Positions 1-6,656 of a DNA stretch of 10,000 nt are shown one piece after another (position 1 is the first letter of the stretch; each line of letters opens with the position of its first letter). This DNA comes from Asticcacaulis sp. GTDB lineage: Bacteria; Pseudomonadota; Alphaproteobacteria; Caulobacterales; Caulobacteraceae. The translations under genes and the position numbers were made by a program. The stretch is taken from positions 1 through 10,000 of the forward strand of contig NZ_JAIWNX010000175.1 in the NCBI RefSeq assembly GCF_020217185.1, given 5' to 3'. The notes under the pieces are model-generated. The model did not search any database. It was given only the letters and a program-made list of their open reading frames with translations, and had not been told where the DNA came from.

Positions 1-231
1 GCGGTTATAGGGGATAAAGATACGGCGTTCCTGCGCGAACTCACCGATCAGCGTGCCGTCCCAGGCAAACAGGCGCGTCGAGGTGGGCGGGCGATAATCG
101 ACGATTTCATTGCCGTCGGGCAGGTCGTGGAACAGCCATGCGGCATAGATGGCGATAGCGAAGCCAGCGATGGCCACCATCGACATCAGCACCACCCCCG
201 CCATGGCGAACCAACGCTCAGTGGACTTCAC
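1..231 (-). CDS. mrcA: Penicillin-binding protein 1A, N-terminal fragment (runs off left edge)
   Basis: Class A penicillin-binding proteins are bifunctional inner-membrane enzymes that polymerise and cross-link peptidoglycan. Only the first 77 residues are present. They comprise a short cytoplasmic start, one hydrophobic segment (about residues 8-33), and the beginning of the periplasmic part. The stretch DYRPPTSTRLFAWDGTLIGE followed by FAQERRIFIPYNR is typical of the region just before the transglycosylase domain of PBP1A proteins. No catalytic motif is inside the window, so glycosyltransferase and transpeptidase activity are inferred from family resemblance. The start is a GTG at 229-231. 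GGAGGG at 237-242 (minus strand) is correctly spaced before it, and it overlaps a second in-frame GTG at 235-237, which argues against that earlier start. The gene lies 211 bases downstream of the amidase gene in the same direction, with a terminator between them, so it probably has its own promoter. Confidence 0.82.
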   Translation of the reverse strand, partial: MKSTERWFAMAGVVLMSMVAIAGFAIAIYAAWLFHDLPDGNEIVDYRPPTSTRLFAWDGTLIGEFAQERRIFIPYNR

Positions 232-279
232 AAACACCCTCCGTCACCGCGACGCGGTTCCGTTACGAAGAGCGTCCGC

Positions 280-308
280 ATCATATTGCGTCGTGTGTAT
301 CAAAGCCC
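280..308 (-). promoter_or_regulatory. Weak candidate promoter for the PBP1A gene
   Basis: On the minus strand TATGAT (285-280) matches the -10 consensus at five of six bases. It would start transcription about 40 bases before the GTG at 231. The matching -35 position (about 308-303) reads GGGCTT and is poor. A better -35-like TTGATA (303-298) lies only 12 bases away, which is too close. The need for a promoter here follows from the terminator at 392-420. The exact boxes are a guess. Confidence 0.25.
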
Positions 309-342
309 GCCCCTCGCGCAAAGCCCTGATCACGGTCATATC

Positions 343-372
343 CGGCTTATTGCGGGCAAATGCGGCTTATTG
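343..372 (-). repeat. Direct repeat CAATAAGCCG, two copies 20 bp apart
   Basis: The 10-base word CAATAAGCCG (minus strand) occurs at 372-363 and again at 352-343, exactly 20 bp apart. That is close to two turns of the helix. It lies 112-141 bases upstream of the PBP1A start, between the amidase terminator and the candidate promoter. The geometry suits a protein binding the same DNA face twice, but no regulator is recognised and chance cannot be excluded. Confidence 0.5.
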
Positions 373-391
373 GCGACGCTTTACCGCACGC

Positions 392-420
392 AAAAAGCCC
401 CGCCGAAACGGCAGGGCTTT
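392..420 (-). terminator. Intrinsic terminator after the amidase gene
   Basis: On the minus strand AAAGCCC pairs with GGGCTTT, and an inner GCCG/CGGC stem closes on a three-base loop (406-408). One mismatch (401/413) separates the two stems. The descending arm runs directly into TTTTT (396-392). It begins 22 bases after the amidase stop codon and points the right way to end its transcript before the PBP1A gene. Confidence 0.8.
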
Positions 421-442
421 AGAGGCAAAGGGTTTTGCGGGA

Positions 443-1675
443 TCAGCGGGCGACAAACCCGAACGAGGCGTAACGCACATCATTGGCGAAATACTGGTCG
501 ATCGCCTTGACCAGTTGCGCGGCCATTCGGTTGCGATCCCCCGAATCGTTCAGACGCGCCTCGTCCTCAGGGTTGGTGATGAAGCCCATCTCCAGCAGCA
601 CGGCGGGGACATCGGCGGCCAGCAGGACCACAAACCCGGCCTGACGGTGGCTGCCCTTGAGCAGGGGCACTGTGCCGTCCATATTGTCGAGCATCAGTTC
701 GGCAAAGGTGGCCGAACGGTTCTTGGTGGCGCGCTGAGTCAGGTCGATCAGGATGCGCCCGACCGTCTTGTCCGTTGCGCCCGTCGGTAAAGCCCAGTCG
801 CCGCGGTTCATGGCGTTGCGCGCCGCCCGTTCGGTGCCGGAATCCGACAGGGTATAGATCGACGCCCCCTTGGTGGCCGTATTCGGCCCGGAATCGGAGT
901 GCAGCGAAATAAACAGGTCGGCATTGGCGTTGCGGGCGATGCGCACGCGGGCGACCTTATCGACATAGACGTCGGAGTCGCGCGTCATGATGACCTTATA
1001 GCGACCTGTGGCTTCCAGTTTGGCTTTCAGCGCCTTGGCGGCCGCCAGATTGACGTCCTTCTCCCATGAAGACGCGCCACGCGCACCGGGATCGTGCCCG
1101 CCGTGACCGGCATCGACGACAATGATCTTCTTACCCGTGCGCGGCTTGTCAGCCGCTTCGGTGCGCAAGGCAGGGGGTATGGGCGCGGTATGGGCCACGG
1201 TCTTGGCAGCGACCGTCTGCGGCGCAGGCGCGTCAGCGGCAACCACGTCGATCACGTAGCGATAGGTGCTGATCCCATCGGCCGGCGGCAGCAGGAAACG
1301 GCGTGCAATACGGGCATCGCGGCTGAAATCGAGGCGCAGACGGGTCATGCCGGCCGTCGTATCCAGCTTCCAGCCCTTGACAAGCCCCTGCCCCTGCCCG
1401 CTCAGCGCCGCGCCGACGTCGATACCGGACAGGCCCAGAACGGCGCGCTGCTGGTCTTCCTCGCGACTGAGGAGTTCCCCCTTGGCCGAGGATTGCAGGT
1501 CGATGACCAGTCGCGTCTGGTTCGGCGCGCCGCCCAGGCGCACATTGACCACATCACCGCTGGAGGCCGCTTCGACCGGGGTAATGTCTGCGGTCGCAAT
1601 CACGATGGCACCCGCCATCAGGGCGGCCAGCCATAGCTGACCATTGCCGGCCAAACGCCACGCACGTCGGATCAT
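443..1675 (-). CDS. amiC: N-acetylmuramoyl-L-alanine amidase (AmiC type, AMIN + Amidase_3)
   Basis: This periplasmic zinc enzyme cuts the amide bond between N-acetylmuramic acid and L-alanine in peptidoglycan; in the family it splits septal wall so daughter cells separate. The protein has 410 residues. There is an N-terminal hydrophobic export signal (about 12-36, with VEA before a likely cleavage point), an AMIN targeting domain (about 40-146), a linker, and an Amidase_3 catalytic domain (about 183-397). The zinc and catalytic residues are all visible: H191 in DAGHGGHDPG, E205 in SWEKDVNLA, H259 in FISLHSDSG and E362 in LLEMGFITNP. The start ATG at 1673-1675 has GGAG seven bases upstream (minus strand). 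The order PBP1A-amidase-rne, with rne divergent, matches my memory of other Caulobacterales. It appears to be a single-gene transcript ending at the hairpin 392-420. Nothing looks damaged. Confidence 0.93.
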   Translation of the reverse strand: MIRRAWRLAGNGQLWLAALMAGAIVIATADITPVEAASSGDVVNVRLGGAPNQTRLVIDLQSSAKGELLSREEDQQRAVLGLSGIDVGAALSGQGQGLVKGWKLDTTAGMTRLRLDFSRDARIARRFLLPPADGISTYRYVIDVVAADAPAPQTVAAKTVAHTAPIPPALRTEAADKPRTGKKIIVVDAGHGGHDPGARGASSWEKDVNLAAAKALKAKLEATGRYKVIMTRDSDVYVDKVARVRIARNANADLFISLHSDSGPNTATKGASIYTLSDSGTERAARNAMNRGDWALPTGATDKTVGRILIDLTQRATKNRSATFAELMLDNMDGTVPLLKGSHRQAGFVVLLAADVPAVLLEMGFITNPEDEARLNDSGDRNRMAAQLVKAIDQYFANDVRYASFGFVAR

Positions 1676-1846
1676 TCACCCGCTCCACCAAAACACCGTG
1701 GACACCTTTCTGGTGCCGCTGCTTTTGCATTGTGACAGAATGGATACACGATGCGGGTAGCGATCTCGTTAACAACAAAAATAATTGCGTGCTTTTCTTT
1801 TGCGCCGCCTTGTTGCATATTCGCCTCGTCCGTGCACGGCGTCTTC

Positions 1847-1876
1847 GTCAGACCTTGTCTTATAAACGATTCTGAC
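1847..1876 (+). promoter_or_regulatory. Candidate rne promoter region with inverted repeat and GANTC site
   Basis: GTCAGA (1847-1852) and TCTGAC (1871-1876) form a perfect 6-bp inverted repeat around an 18-bp centre. The centre contains TATAAA (1861-1866), a fair -10 box, and GATTC (1868-1872), a target for the CcrM/GcrA GANTC system known in Caulobacterales. No good -35 box sits 16-18 bases upstream of TATAAA, so the promoter call is weak. The inverted repeat itself is directly visible. Confidence 0.3.
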
Positions 1877-1894
1877 AGACGTTTGTGTCCGTTG

Positions 1895-1987
1895 CCGGTG
1901 TCTGGCCTGCGAGATTTTGAAGGTCGCACGCGCCCCACACCGGACCAAACACCTCCTTGAAGAGGCACTGCCCGTTCCTGTGCGACC
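1895..1987 (+). repeat. Interleaved inverted repeats in the rne leader (possible pseudoknot or switch)
   Basis: CCGGTGT (1895-1901) is complementary to ACACCGG (1937-1943), and GGTCGCAC (1922-1929) is complementary to GTGCGACC (1980-1987). The two pairings interleave, so in RNA they would form a pseudoknot or compete. A small CCTC/GAGG hairpin (1952-1965) and the word CACCTCCTT (1950-1958), identical to a 16S anti-Shine-Dalgarno sequence, lie between the last arms. A second hairpin, ACGCTT-CGGCCA-AAGCGT, follows at 2089-2106. Function is unknown; location suggests regulation of rne. Confidence 0.45.
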
Positions 1988-2301
1988 GGTCAGACCGTCT
2001 TCCGGCGACATAGTCCGTCACAGGATAAATCGCCACCCGAATGAAATTCACCGGCGCGTCCGCCAAAGGGGCCTCTATCGGCACCGGGACGCTTCGGCCA
2101 AAGCGTACTAAGGTTTACAACACCCTATGGGCTGTGCCGCTCATTTGAACAGGCTCCGGACTTCTGCCGCTCCGCGCACCTCGCGCGCCGGACCGGGCCT
2201 TTGCGCACGCCTTTCACCCCAAATCAGTCAGCGCCCCCTGTCACCGCCCGGCCCTGTGTCCGGCGCGGCGTCCAGGCGTGCGCGCTGCGGAGATCGCGTT
2301 A

Positions 2302-4998
2302 ATGTCGAAAACCATGTTAATCGACGCGACGCACGCGGAAGAGACCCGCGTCGTCGTTCTGAACGGCTCAAAAGTTGAGGAATTCGATTTTGAAAGCCAC
2401 GCCCGCAAGCAATTGCGCGGCAACATCTATCTCGCCAAGGTCACCCGCGTAGAGCCCTCGCTTCAGGCGGCCTTCGTTGAATATGGCGGTAATCGTCACG
2501 GCTTTCTGGCCTTCAACGAAATCCACCCGGACTATTATCAGATACCGGTCGCCGACCGTGAAAAGCTGATGGCCGAACTGGCGGCACAGGCTGCCGCTAA
2601 TGGCCACGACGACGCCGAAGACGAGGATCACGAAGACGATGGCGACGACCTGCCTGACGAGGAGCGCCGCCTGCGCGCCCACCTGATCAAGCGCTACAAG
2701 ATTCAGGAAGTCATCAAACGTCGTCAGATCCTGCTGGTGCAGGTGGTCAAGGAAGAACGCGGCAATAAGGGCGCGGCGCTCACCACCTATCTGTCGCTGG
2801 CCGGACGCTACTGCGTGCTGATGCCCAATACGGCACGCGGCGGCGGCATCAGCCGCAAGATCACCAACGGAGCCGACCGCAAGCGGCTTAAGGCCGTGGC
2901 GCAATCGCTCGACGTGCCGCAGGGCATGGGCCTGATCGTGCGCACGGCGGGGGCCAAGCGCACCAAGCAGGAGATCAAGCGCGACTACGACTACCTGCTG
3001 CGCGTCTGGGAAAACATCCGCGAAACGACTCTGCGTTCCAACGCCCCGGCGCTGATCTATGAGGAGGAAGACCTCGTCAAGCGCGCCATCCGCGACCTGT
3101 TCGACAAGGATTTCGATAACGTTCAGGTCGAGGGCGTCGAAGGCTACAAGTCCGCCAAGGACTTTATGCGCATGATCATGCCGTCGCAGGCGAAGAAGAT
3201 CCAGCTCTATAATGGCGGGATGCCTTTGTTTGCGCGCCACGGCATAGACGACATCCTCAACCGTATCTATTCGCCGGTCGTGCCGCTGCGTTCGGGCGGC
3301 TATCTGGTCATCAACCAGACCGAGGCCCTGGTCGCCATCGACGTCAACTCCGGTAAATCGACCAAGGAGCGCAATATCGAGGCGACGGCGCTCAAGACCA
3401 ATCTTGAGGCTGCCGAAGAGGCCGCGCGTCAGATGCGTCTGCGCGATCTGGCCGGTCTGGTGGTCATCGACTTCATCGACATGGATGAGTCGAAGAACAA
3501 CCGCGCCGTCGAAAAGAAGCTCAAGGACGCCCTCAGCGAAGACCGCGCCCGTATCCAGATGGGCAAGATTTCGGGCTTCGGCCTGATGGAGATCAGCCGT
3601 CAGCGCCGCCGCACCGGCTTCCTCGAAGGCACGACGGTCATCTGTCCCCACTGCGAAGGCATGGGCCGCGTCCGTTCGACCGACTCCTCGGCGCTGGCGG
3701 CCATGCGCGCCATCGACCTTGAGGCCATGACCAATGGCGCGGGCGCCATCACCATCAAGCTGCCGCAGGCCGTGGCCCTGTATATCCTCAACGAAAAACA
3801 GGTGCATCTGGCCAAGCTGCGCCTCGAATGGGGTCTGAAGGTCAATGTCGAGATCGACTCCGACCTGAACCATGCCGAATTCGAGATCGTGCGCACCGTG
3901 CACGCCGACGAGGTGGAGTTCACGCCGCCCGTTCGCCCCGATCCGATCATCGACCTTGGCCCCGACCCGGACTACGATGAGGACGAGGACGAAGACGTCA
4001 TCGCCATCGACGAAGAGGCCATCGAGCGCGAAGACACGGACGATGATGAAGCTTCTGAGCGCGCCGAAGCACGTGAGGACCGCGATGACCGTCGGGGCCG
4101 CCGCCGCCGTCGCCGCCGGGGCCGTCAGGACAACGAACCGCGCGTCGAAGCGGAAACGACGGAGGCCGAGGCCAGCGACTCCGAGGCCGACAGCGAAGAC
4201 GAGGATGGCGACGAGGACGGCGATTTCCGCCGCAACCGTCGTCGTCGTCGCGGCCGCCGCGGTGGCCGTCGCAACGGACCCGACGCCCGTCCGCGCGAAG
4301 CCTATGCCTGGGTGCGCGCCCGCACGCCGTCGCTGGAAGAGCCCTATGTGTGGATCGACCCGTTCGACGAATCACAGGGCAAGCGCGCGCCGCAACCGGG
4401 CGAAACGCCGGACGGTTTCGATGTGATCGAAGTGGCCGCCGAAACACCGGCGATCGCGGCAGATGCGCCCGAAGCGACCTCGGTGCTGGGGGCTGCCACT
4501 CAGGCCCCGACCTCTCTGGTGCCCGAAGACCTGCGCGATCAGCCCGCCCCCAAGGGCAAACGTCCGCCGCGCAAGCGCCGTGGCAAGGCCGAAGCCGAAG
4601 CGAGCGAAACGGTCGCGGTCGCCGCTGAGCCCGCCGTGCTGGAAACCGCGCCTGAGCCGGTCGCTGACGCCGTCCCGGAAGTGGTGGCCGAAGCCGTTGC
4701 GGAAGAGGTGGTCAAACCGGCGCGCAAGACCCGCTCACGCAAGAAGAAGACCGACGAACCGGTGGCCGAAGTCGCCGCAGAACCCGCACTGGCCGCCGAA
4801 CCGGCGGTGATGGAAACGGCGGTGGAACCTGCGCCGATCGAAGCCGTCGTCGAAACCGCTCCGGAACCCGTCATTGCGGAACCGGTGCTGGAAAGCGAAC
4901 CGATGGGCGGCAGCTTCGCCCCGACCGCGCCGGAGTCCGATCCGGCGGAAATCAACACCCCGCCCGCCAAGCCCAAGCGCGGCTGGTGGCGCCGATAA
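2302..4998 (+). CDS. rne: Ribonuclease E, degradosome scaffold
   Basis: RNase E is the main endoribonuclease for mRNA decay and for rRNA and tRNA processing. The protein has 898 residues. An N-terminal S1 domain (from about 38) is split by an acidic, helical insertion (about 86-130); in Caulobacter this region binds the helicase RhlB. The DNase-I-like domain carries metal ligands D347 (AIDVNS) and D390 (LVVIDFIDMDE), spaced 43 apart as in E. coli. The zinc link CPHC is at 448-451. The C-terminal half (about 540-898) is disordered. It has acidic blocks (556-590, 615-640), arginine-rich blocks (597-608, 643-657), a conserved-looking PYVWIDP patch (681-687) and AEPA-rich repeats. It ends in GWWRR, the motif that binds PNPase in Caulobacter. 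The start ATG at 2302 (MSKTMLIDATHAEETRV) matches the family and has GGAG nine bases upstream. An in-frame start at 2278 would add eight atypical residues. Confidence 0.97.
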   Translation: MSKTMLIDATHAEETRVVVLNGSKVEEFDFESHARKQLRGNIYLAKVTRVEPSLQAAFVEYGGNRHGFLAFNEIHPDYYQIPVADREKLMAELAAQAAANGHDDAEDEDHEDDGDDLPDEERRLRAHLIKRYKIQEVIKRRQILLVQVVKEERGNKGAALTTYLSLAGRYCVLMPNTARGGGISRKITNGADRKRLKAVAQSLDVPQGMGLIVRTAGAKRTKQEIKRDYDYLLRVWENIRETTLRSNAPALIYEEEDLVKRAIRDLFDKDFDNVQVEGVEGYKSAKDFMRMIMPSQAKKIQLYNGGMPLFARHGIDDILNRIYSPVVPLRSGGYLVINQTEALVAIDVNSGKSTKERNIEATALKTNLEAAEEAARQMRLRDLAGLVVIDFIDMDESKNNRAVEKKLKDALSEDRARIQMGKISGFGLMEISRQRRRTGFLEGTTVICPHCEGMGRVRSTDSSALAAMRAIDLEAMTNGAGAITIKLPQAVALYILNEKQVHLAKLRLEWGLKVNVEIDSDLNHAEFEIVRTVHADEVEFTPPVRPDPIIDLGPDPDYDEDEDEDVIAIDEEAIEREDTDDDEASERAEAREDRDDRRGRRRRRRRGRQDNEPRVEAETTEAEASDSEADSEDEDGDEDGDFRRNRRRRRGRRGGRRNGPDARPREAYAWVRARTPSLEEPYVWIDPFDESQGKRAPQPGETPDGFDVIEVAAETPAIAADAPEATSVLGAATQAPTSLVPEDLRDQPAPKGKRPPRKRRGKAEAEASETVAVAAEPAVLETAPEPVADAVPEVVAEAVAEEVVKPARKTRSRKKKTDEPVAEVAAEPALAAEPAVMETAVEPAPIEAVVETAPEPVIAEPVLESEPMGGSFAPTAPESDPAEINTPPAKPKRGWWRR

Positions 4999-5004
4999 GA
5001 GCAC

Positions 5005-5137
5005 AAGGCCCGCAATGTTAGAGCGGAATGACTTTGAACATAAGTCATTCCGCTCTAAGTTTTTGTTAGGTCGCGATGTTATCGCGGAAAACCGCTTCAC
5101 ACTTTTCCGCACATCGCTCTGGCGTTGCGGGCCTTTT
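5005..5137 (+). repeat. Nested palindromic element: outer stem enclosing two hairpins
   Basis: AAGGCCCGCAA (5005-5015) pairs perfectly with TTGCGGGCCTT (5125-5135), which is followed by TTGTT. Inside lie a 17-bp hairpin (5018-5058) and a second hairpin (5073-5117) with stems of 7 and 8 bp around a four-base bulge (5080-5083). The enclosed part begins AGAGCG (5020-5025) and ends CGCTCT (5115-5120), so it has its own terminal inverted repeats. The simplest reading is that a short dispersed palindromic repeat landed in the loop of an original rne terminator. I recall similar two-hairpin intergenic repeats, with the GGAAAACCGCTTCACACTTTTCC core, in many Rhizobiales and Caulobacterales, but have not verified this. 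Confidence 0.75.
5018..5064 (+). terminator. Strong intrinsic terminator after rne
   Basis: A perfect 17-bp stem (5018-5034 with 5042-5058), with a seven-base loop TGAACAT, is followed by GTTTTT (5059-5064). It begins 19 bases after the rne stop. The T-run is only on the plus-strand side, so it should end rne transcription before the M48 peptidase gene. It is the first hairpin of the larger palindromic element. Confidence 0.9.
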
Positions 5138-5240
5138 GTTACCGCCAGCCCTCCGGCTTTTCCGGTTGTGTGGGGGCCTTAGATTTGTCACTGTTACCGC
5201 CCATATAAAGCTGAACGAAATCCGCGACAGAGACGTGCCT

Positions 5241-6644
5241 ATGGTGTGGAACGGCCTTAAAAACAGAGCGTCTGGCTGGCTGAAGCCTCTGGCGGCGGCC
5301 TCGCTGATGACTCTGGCCGTCACGGGTCTTGCCCCCAAAGCGCAGGCGCAGACCGTCATCCGCGACACCGAGATCGAGCGTTTTTTGCATAAGGAGACGC
5401 GCGGTATTCTGACGGCATCGGGCCTCAATGCCGATCAGGTGCAGTTCCTGCTGATCGCCGATCAGTCGATCAACGCCTTTGCCACCTCGCGTCAGATCAT
5501 CGGCCTCAATACCGGCATGATCGGCGAAGCCGAAACCCCAAATGAGCTGTTCGGCGTCATCGCCCACGAAGCCGGCCACCAGGCGGCCGGTCACACCGTG
5601 CGCTCCGACGAAATCTATCAGGCGGCCAAGGCCCCGATGGCCATTTCACTGGGGCTGGGGATTATCGCCATTCTCGCCGGGGCCGGAGATGCAGGCGTGG
5701 GCCTTTTGGGTTCATCGCAGACCTTCGGCACGCTGGGGGCGCTGCGCTATATGCAGACGCAGGAATCCGCCGCCGACATCGCGGGCGTCAAGGCGCTGGA
5801 GCGTGCGGGCATGTCCGGCCGCGGTCTGGTCGAATTTTTCGACAAGCTGCGCAATTACGAGACCTTTTCCAACGCCGAGCGTTATCAGTATTTCCGCACC
5901 CACCCCCTGTCGCGTGACCGTGTCGCCACGCTGCGCCGTCTGGTCGAGCAACAGCCGCACAAGGACGCGGTGGACTCACCGGAACTGATCGCCGAATTCA
6001 GCATCGTCAAGGCCAAGCTGTCGGGCTTCCTCGATCACCCGCAAAAGGTGTTCATGCGCTACCCCGAAAGCGACCGCTCCTACCCGGCCCGCTACGCCCA
6101 CGTCATTGCGTGGTACAAGCAGACCGAGGTGAAGAAGGCGCTGGCCGAACTGGATCAGCTTCTGACCGAACAGCCGAACAACCCCTATCTGTGGGAACTG
6201 AAAGGGCAGATCTATTTCGAAACGGGCCAGACGGCGCTCTCCATCCCAGCACACCGCAAATCGGTGGAACTGCTGCCCGATGCGCCGCTGTTGATGGTCA
6301 ATCTGGGGCAGGCCCTGATCGCCGCCGGCGGGGACGACAATCTGCGCGAAGGGATTGACCGGCTCAACGCCTCGCTGAAATACGAACCCGACAACAGCTT
6401 CGCCTGGAACCTGCTGGCGCAGGGCTATGACGGTCTGAAAATGCCGGGTCAGGCGCGTCTGGCCTCGGCCGAAGCCGAATTCTATCAGGGCAATATCCCG
6501 CAGGCCCGCACCTTCGCCGTGTGGTCGCAGAAAAACCTGCCCAAGGATTCCGTCGAATACCGCCGCGCCCGCGACATCGTCCTGACCACCTCCTCGCTCA
6601 TGGGTATCGACCCGGTGGAGGAAGAAACCCGCCTTCGCCGCTGA
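5241..6644 (+). CDS. Periplasmic M48 metallopeptidase with TPR repeats (BepA-like)
   Basis: Proteins of this family (E. coli BepA is the studied member) are periplasmic zinc peptidases and chaperones that help assemble or degrade outer-membrane proteins. The protein has 467 residues. A signal peptide ends near residue 36 (PKAQAQ). The M48 domain (about 40-240) has the zinc motif HEAGH (109-113) and the third ligand E175 in ESAAD. HPLS follows at 221-224, in the place where BepA has a regulatory histidine. The C-terminal half (about 285-430) is helical and reads as TPR repeats. The ATG at 5241 was chosen because it gives a clean signal peptide; the reading frame is open upstream to 5076, but those residues look like palindrome and leader sequence. 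The ribosome-binding site is weak. It follows the rne terminator and leads by 12 bases into a DsbA-like gene, so the two are probably co-transcribed. Confidence 0.88.
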   Translation: MVWNGLKNRASGWLKPLAAASLMTLAVTGLAPKAQAQTVIRDTEIERFLHKETRGILTASGLNADQVQFLLIADQSINAFATSRQIIGLNTGMIGEAETPNELFGVIAHEAGHQAAGHTVRSDEIYQAAKAPMAISLGLGIIAILAGAGDAGVGLLGSSQTFGTLGALRYMQTQESAADIAGVKALERAGMSGRGLVEFFDKLRNYETFSNAERYQYFRTHPLSRDRVATLRRLVEQQPHKDAVDSPELIAEFSIVKAKLSGFLDHPQKVFMRYPESDRSYPARYAHVIAWYKQTEVKKALAELDQLLTEQPNNPYLWELKGQIYFETGQTALSIPAHRKSVELLPDAPLLMVNLGQALIAAGGDDNLREGIDRLNASLKYEPDNSFAWNLLAQGYDGLKMPGQARLASAEAEFYQGNIPQARTFAVWSQKNLPKDSVEYRRARDIVLTTSSLMGIDPVEEETRLRR

Positions 6645-6656
6645 GAAAGTTGATAA

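Larger units (their letters stand above)
1676..2301. other. Divergent intergenic region: amiC promoter side and long rne leader
   Basis: These 626 bases separate the divergent starts of the amidase and RNase E genes. I see no convincing protein gene. The amidase-side half (about 1740-1830) is unusually AT-rich for this window and includes GTTAAC at 1768-1773, a half-match to CtrA-type sites. The rne-side half is GC-rich and holds several inverted repeats, described separately. If rne is transcribed from near 1873, its leader is about 430 bases. The E. coli rne leader is also long (about 360 bases) and mediates feedback by RNase E on its own mRNA, so a similar role here is plausible inference. 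I recognise no catalogued leader RNA family. Confidence 0.6.

Noticed and set aside
149..790. Open frame of 213 codons on the plus strand
   Set aside because: It overlaps the terminator and the 3' end of the well-supported amidase gene and has no domain signal.
1768..1773. GTTAAC as a CtrA binding site
   Set aside because: Only a half-site. The second TTAA seven bases away is missing on both strands.
2127..2378. Small upstream frame overlapping the rne start
   Set aside because: No ribosome-binding site, atypical Arg/Pro-rich composition, and it continues out of frame into rne.
2368..3903. Long open frame of 511 codons on the minus strand opposite rne
   Set aside because: It is a codon-bias shadow of a highly conserved gene. 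The predicted protein resembles no family and lacks a ribosome-binding site.
5185..5209. TTGTCA and TATAAA as a promoter for the M48 peptidase gene
   Set aside because: Both boxes are good alone, but the spacer is only 13 bases, too short for a normal housekeeping promoter. A promoter must exist nearby but these boxes may not be it.
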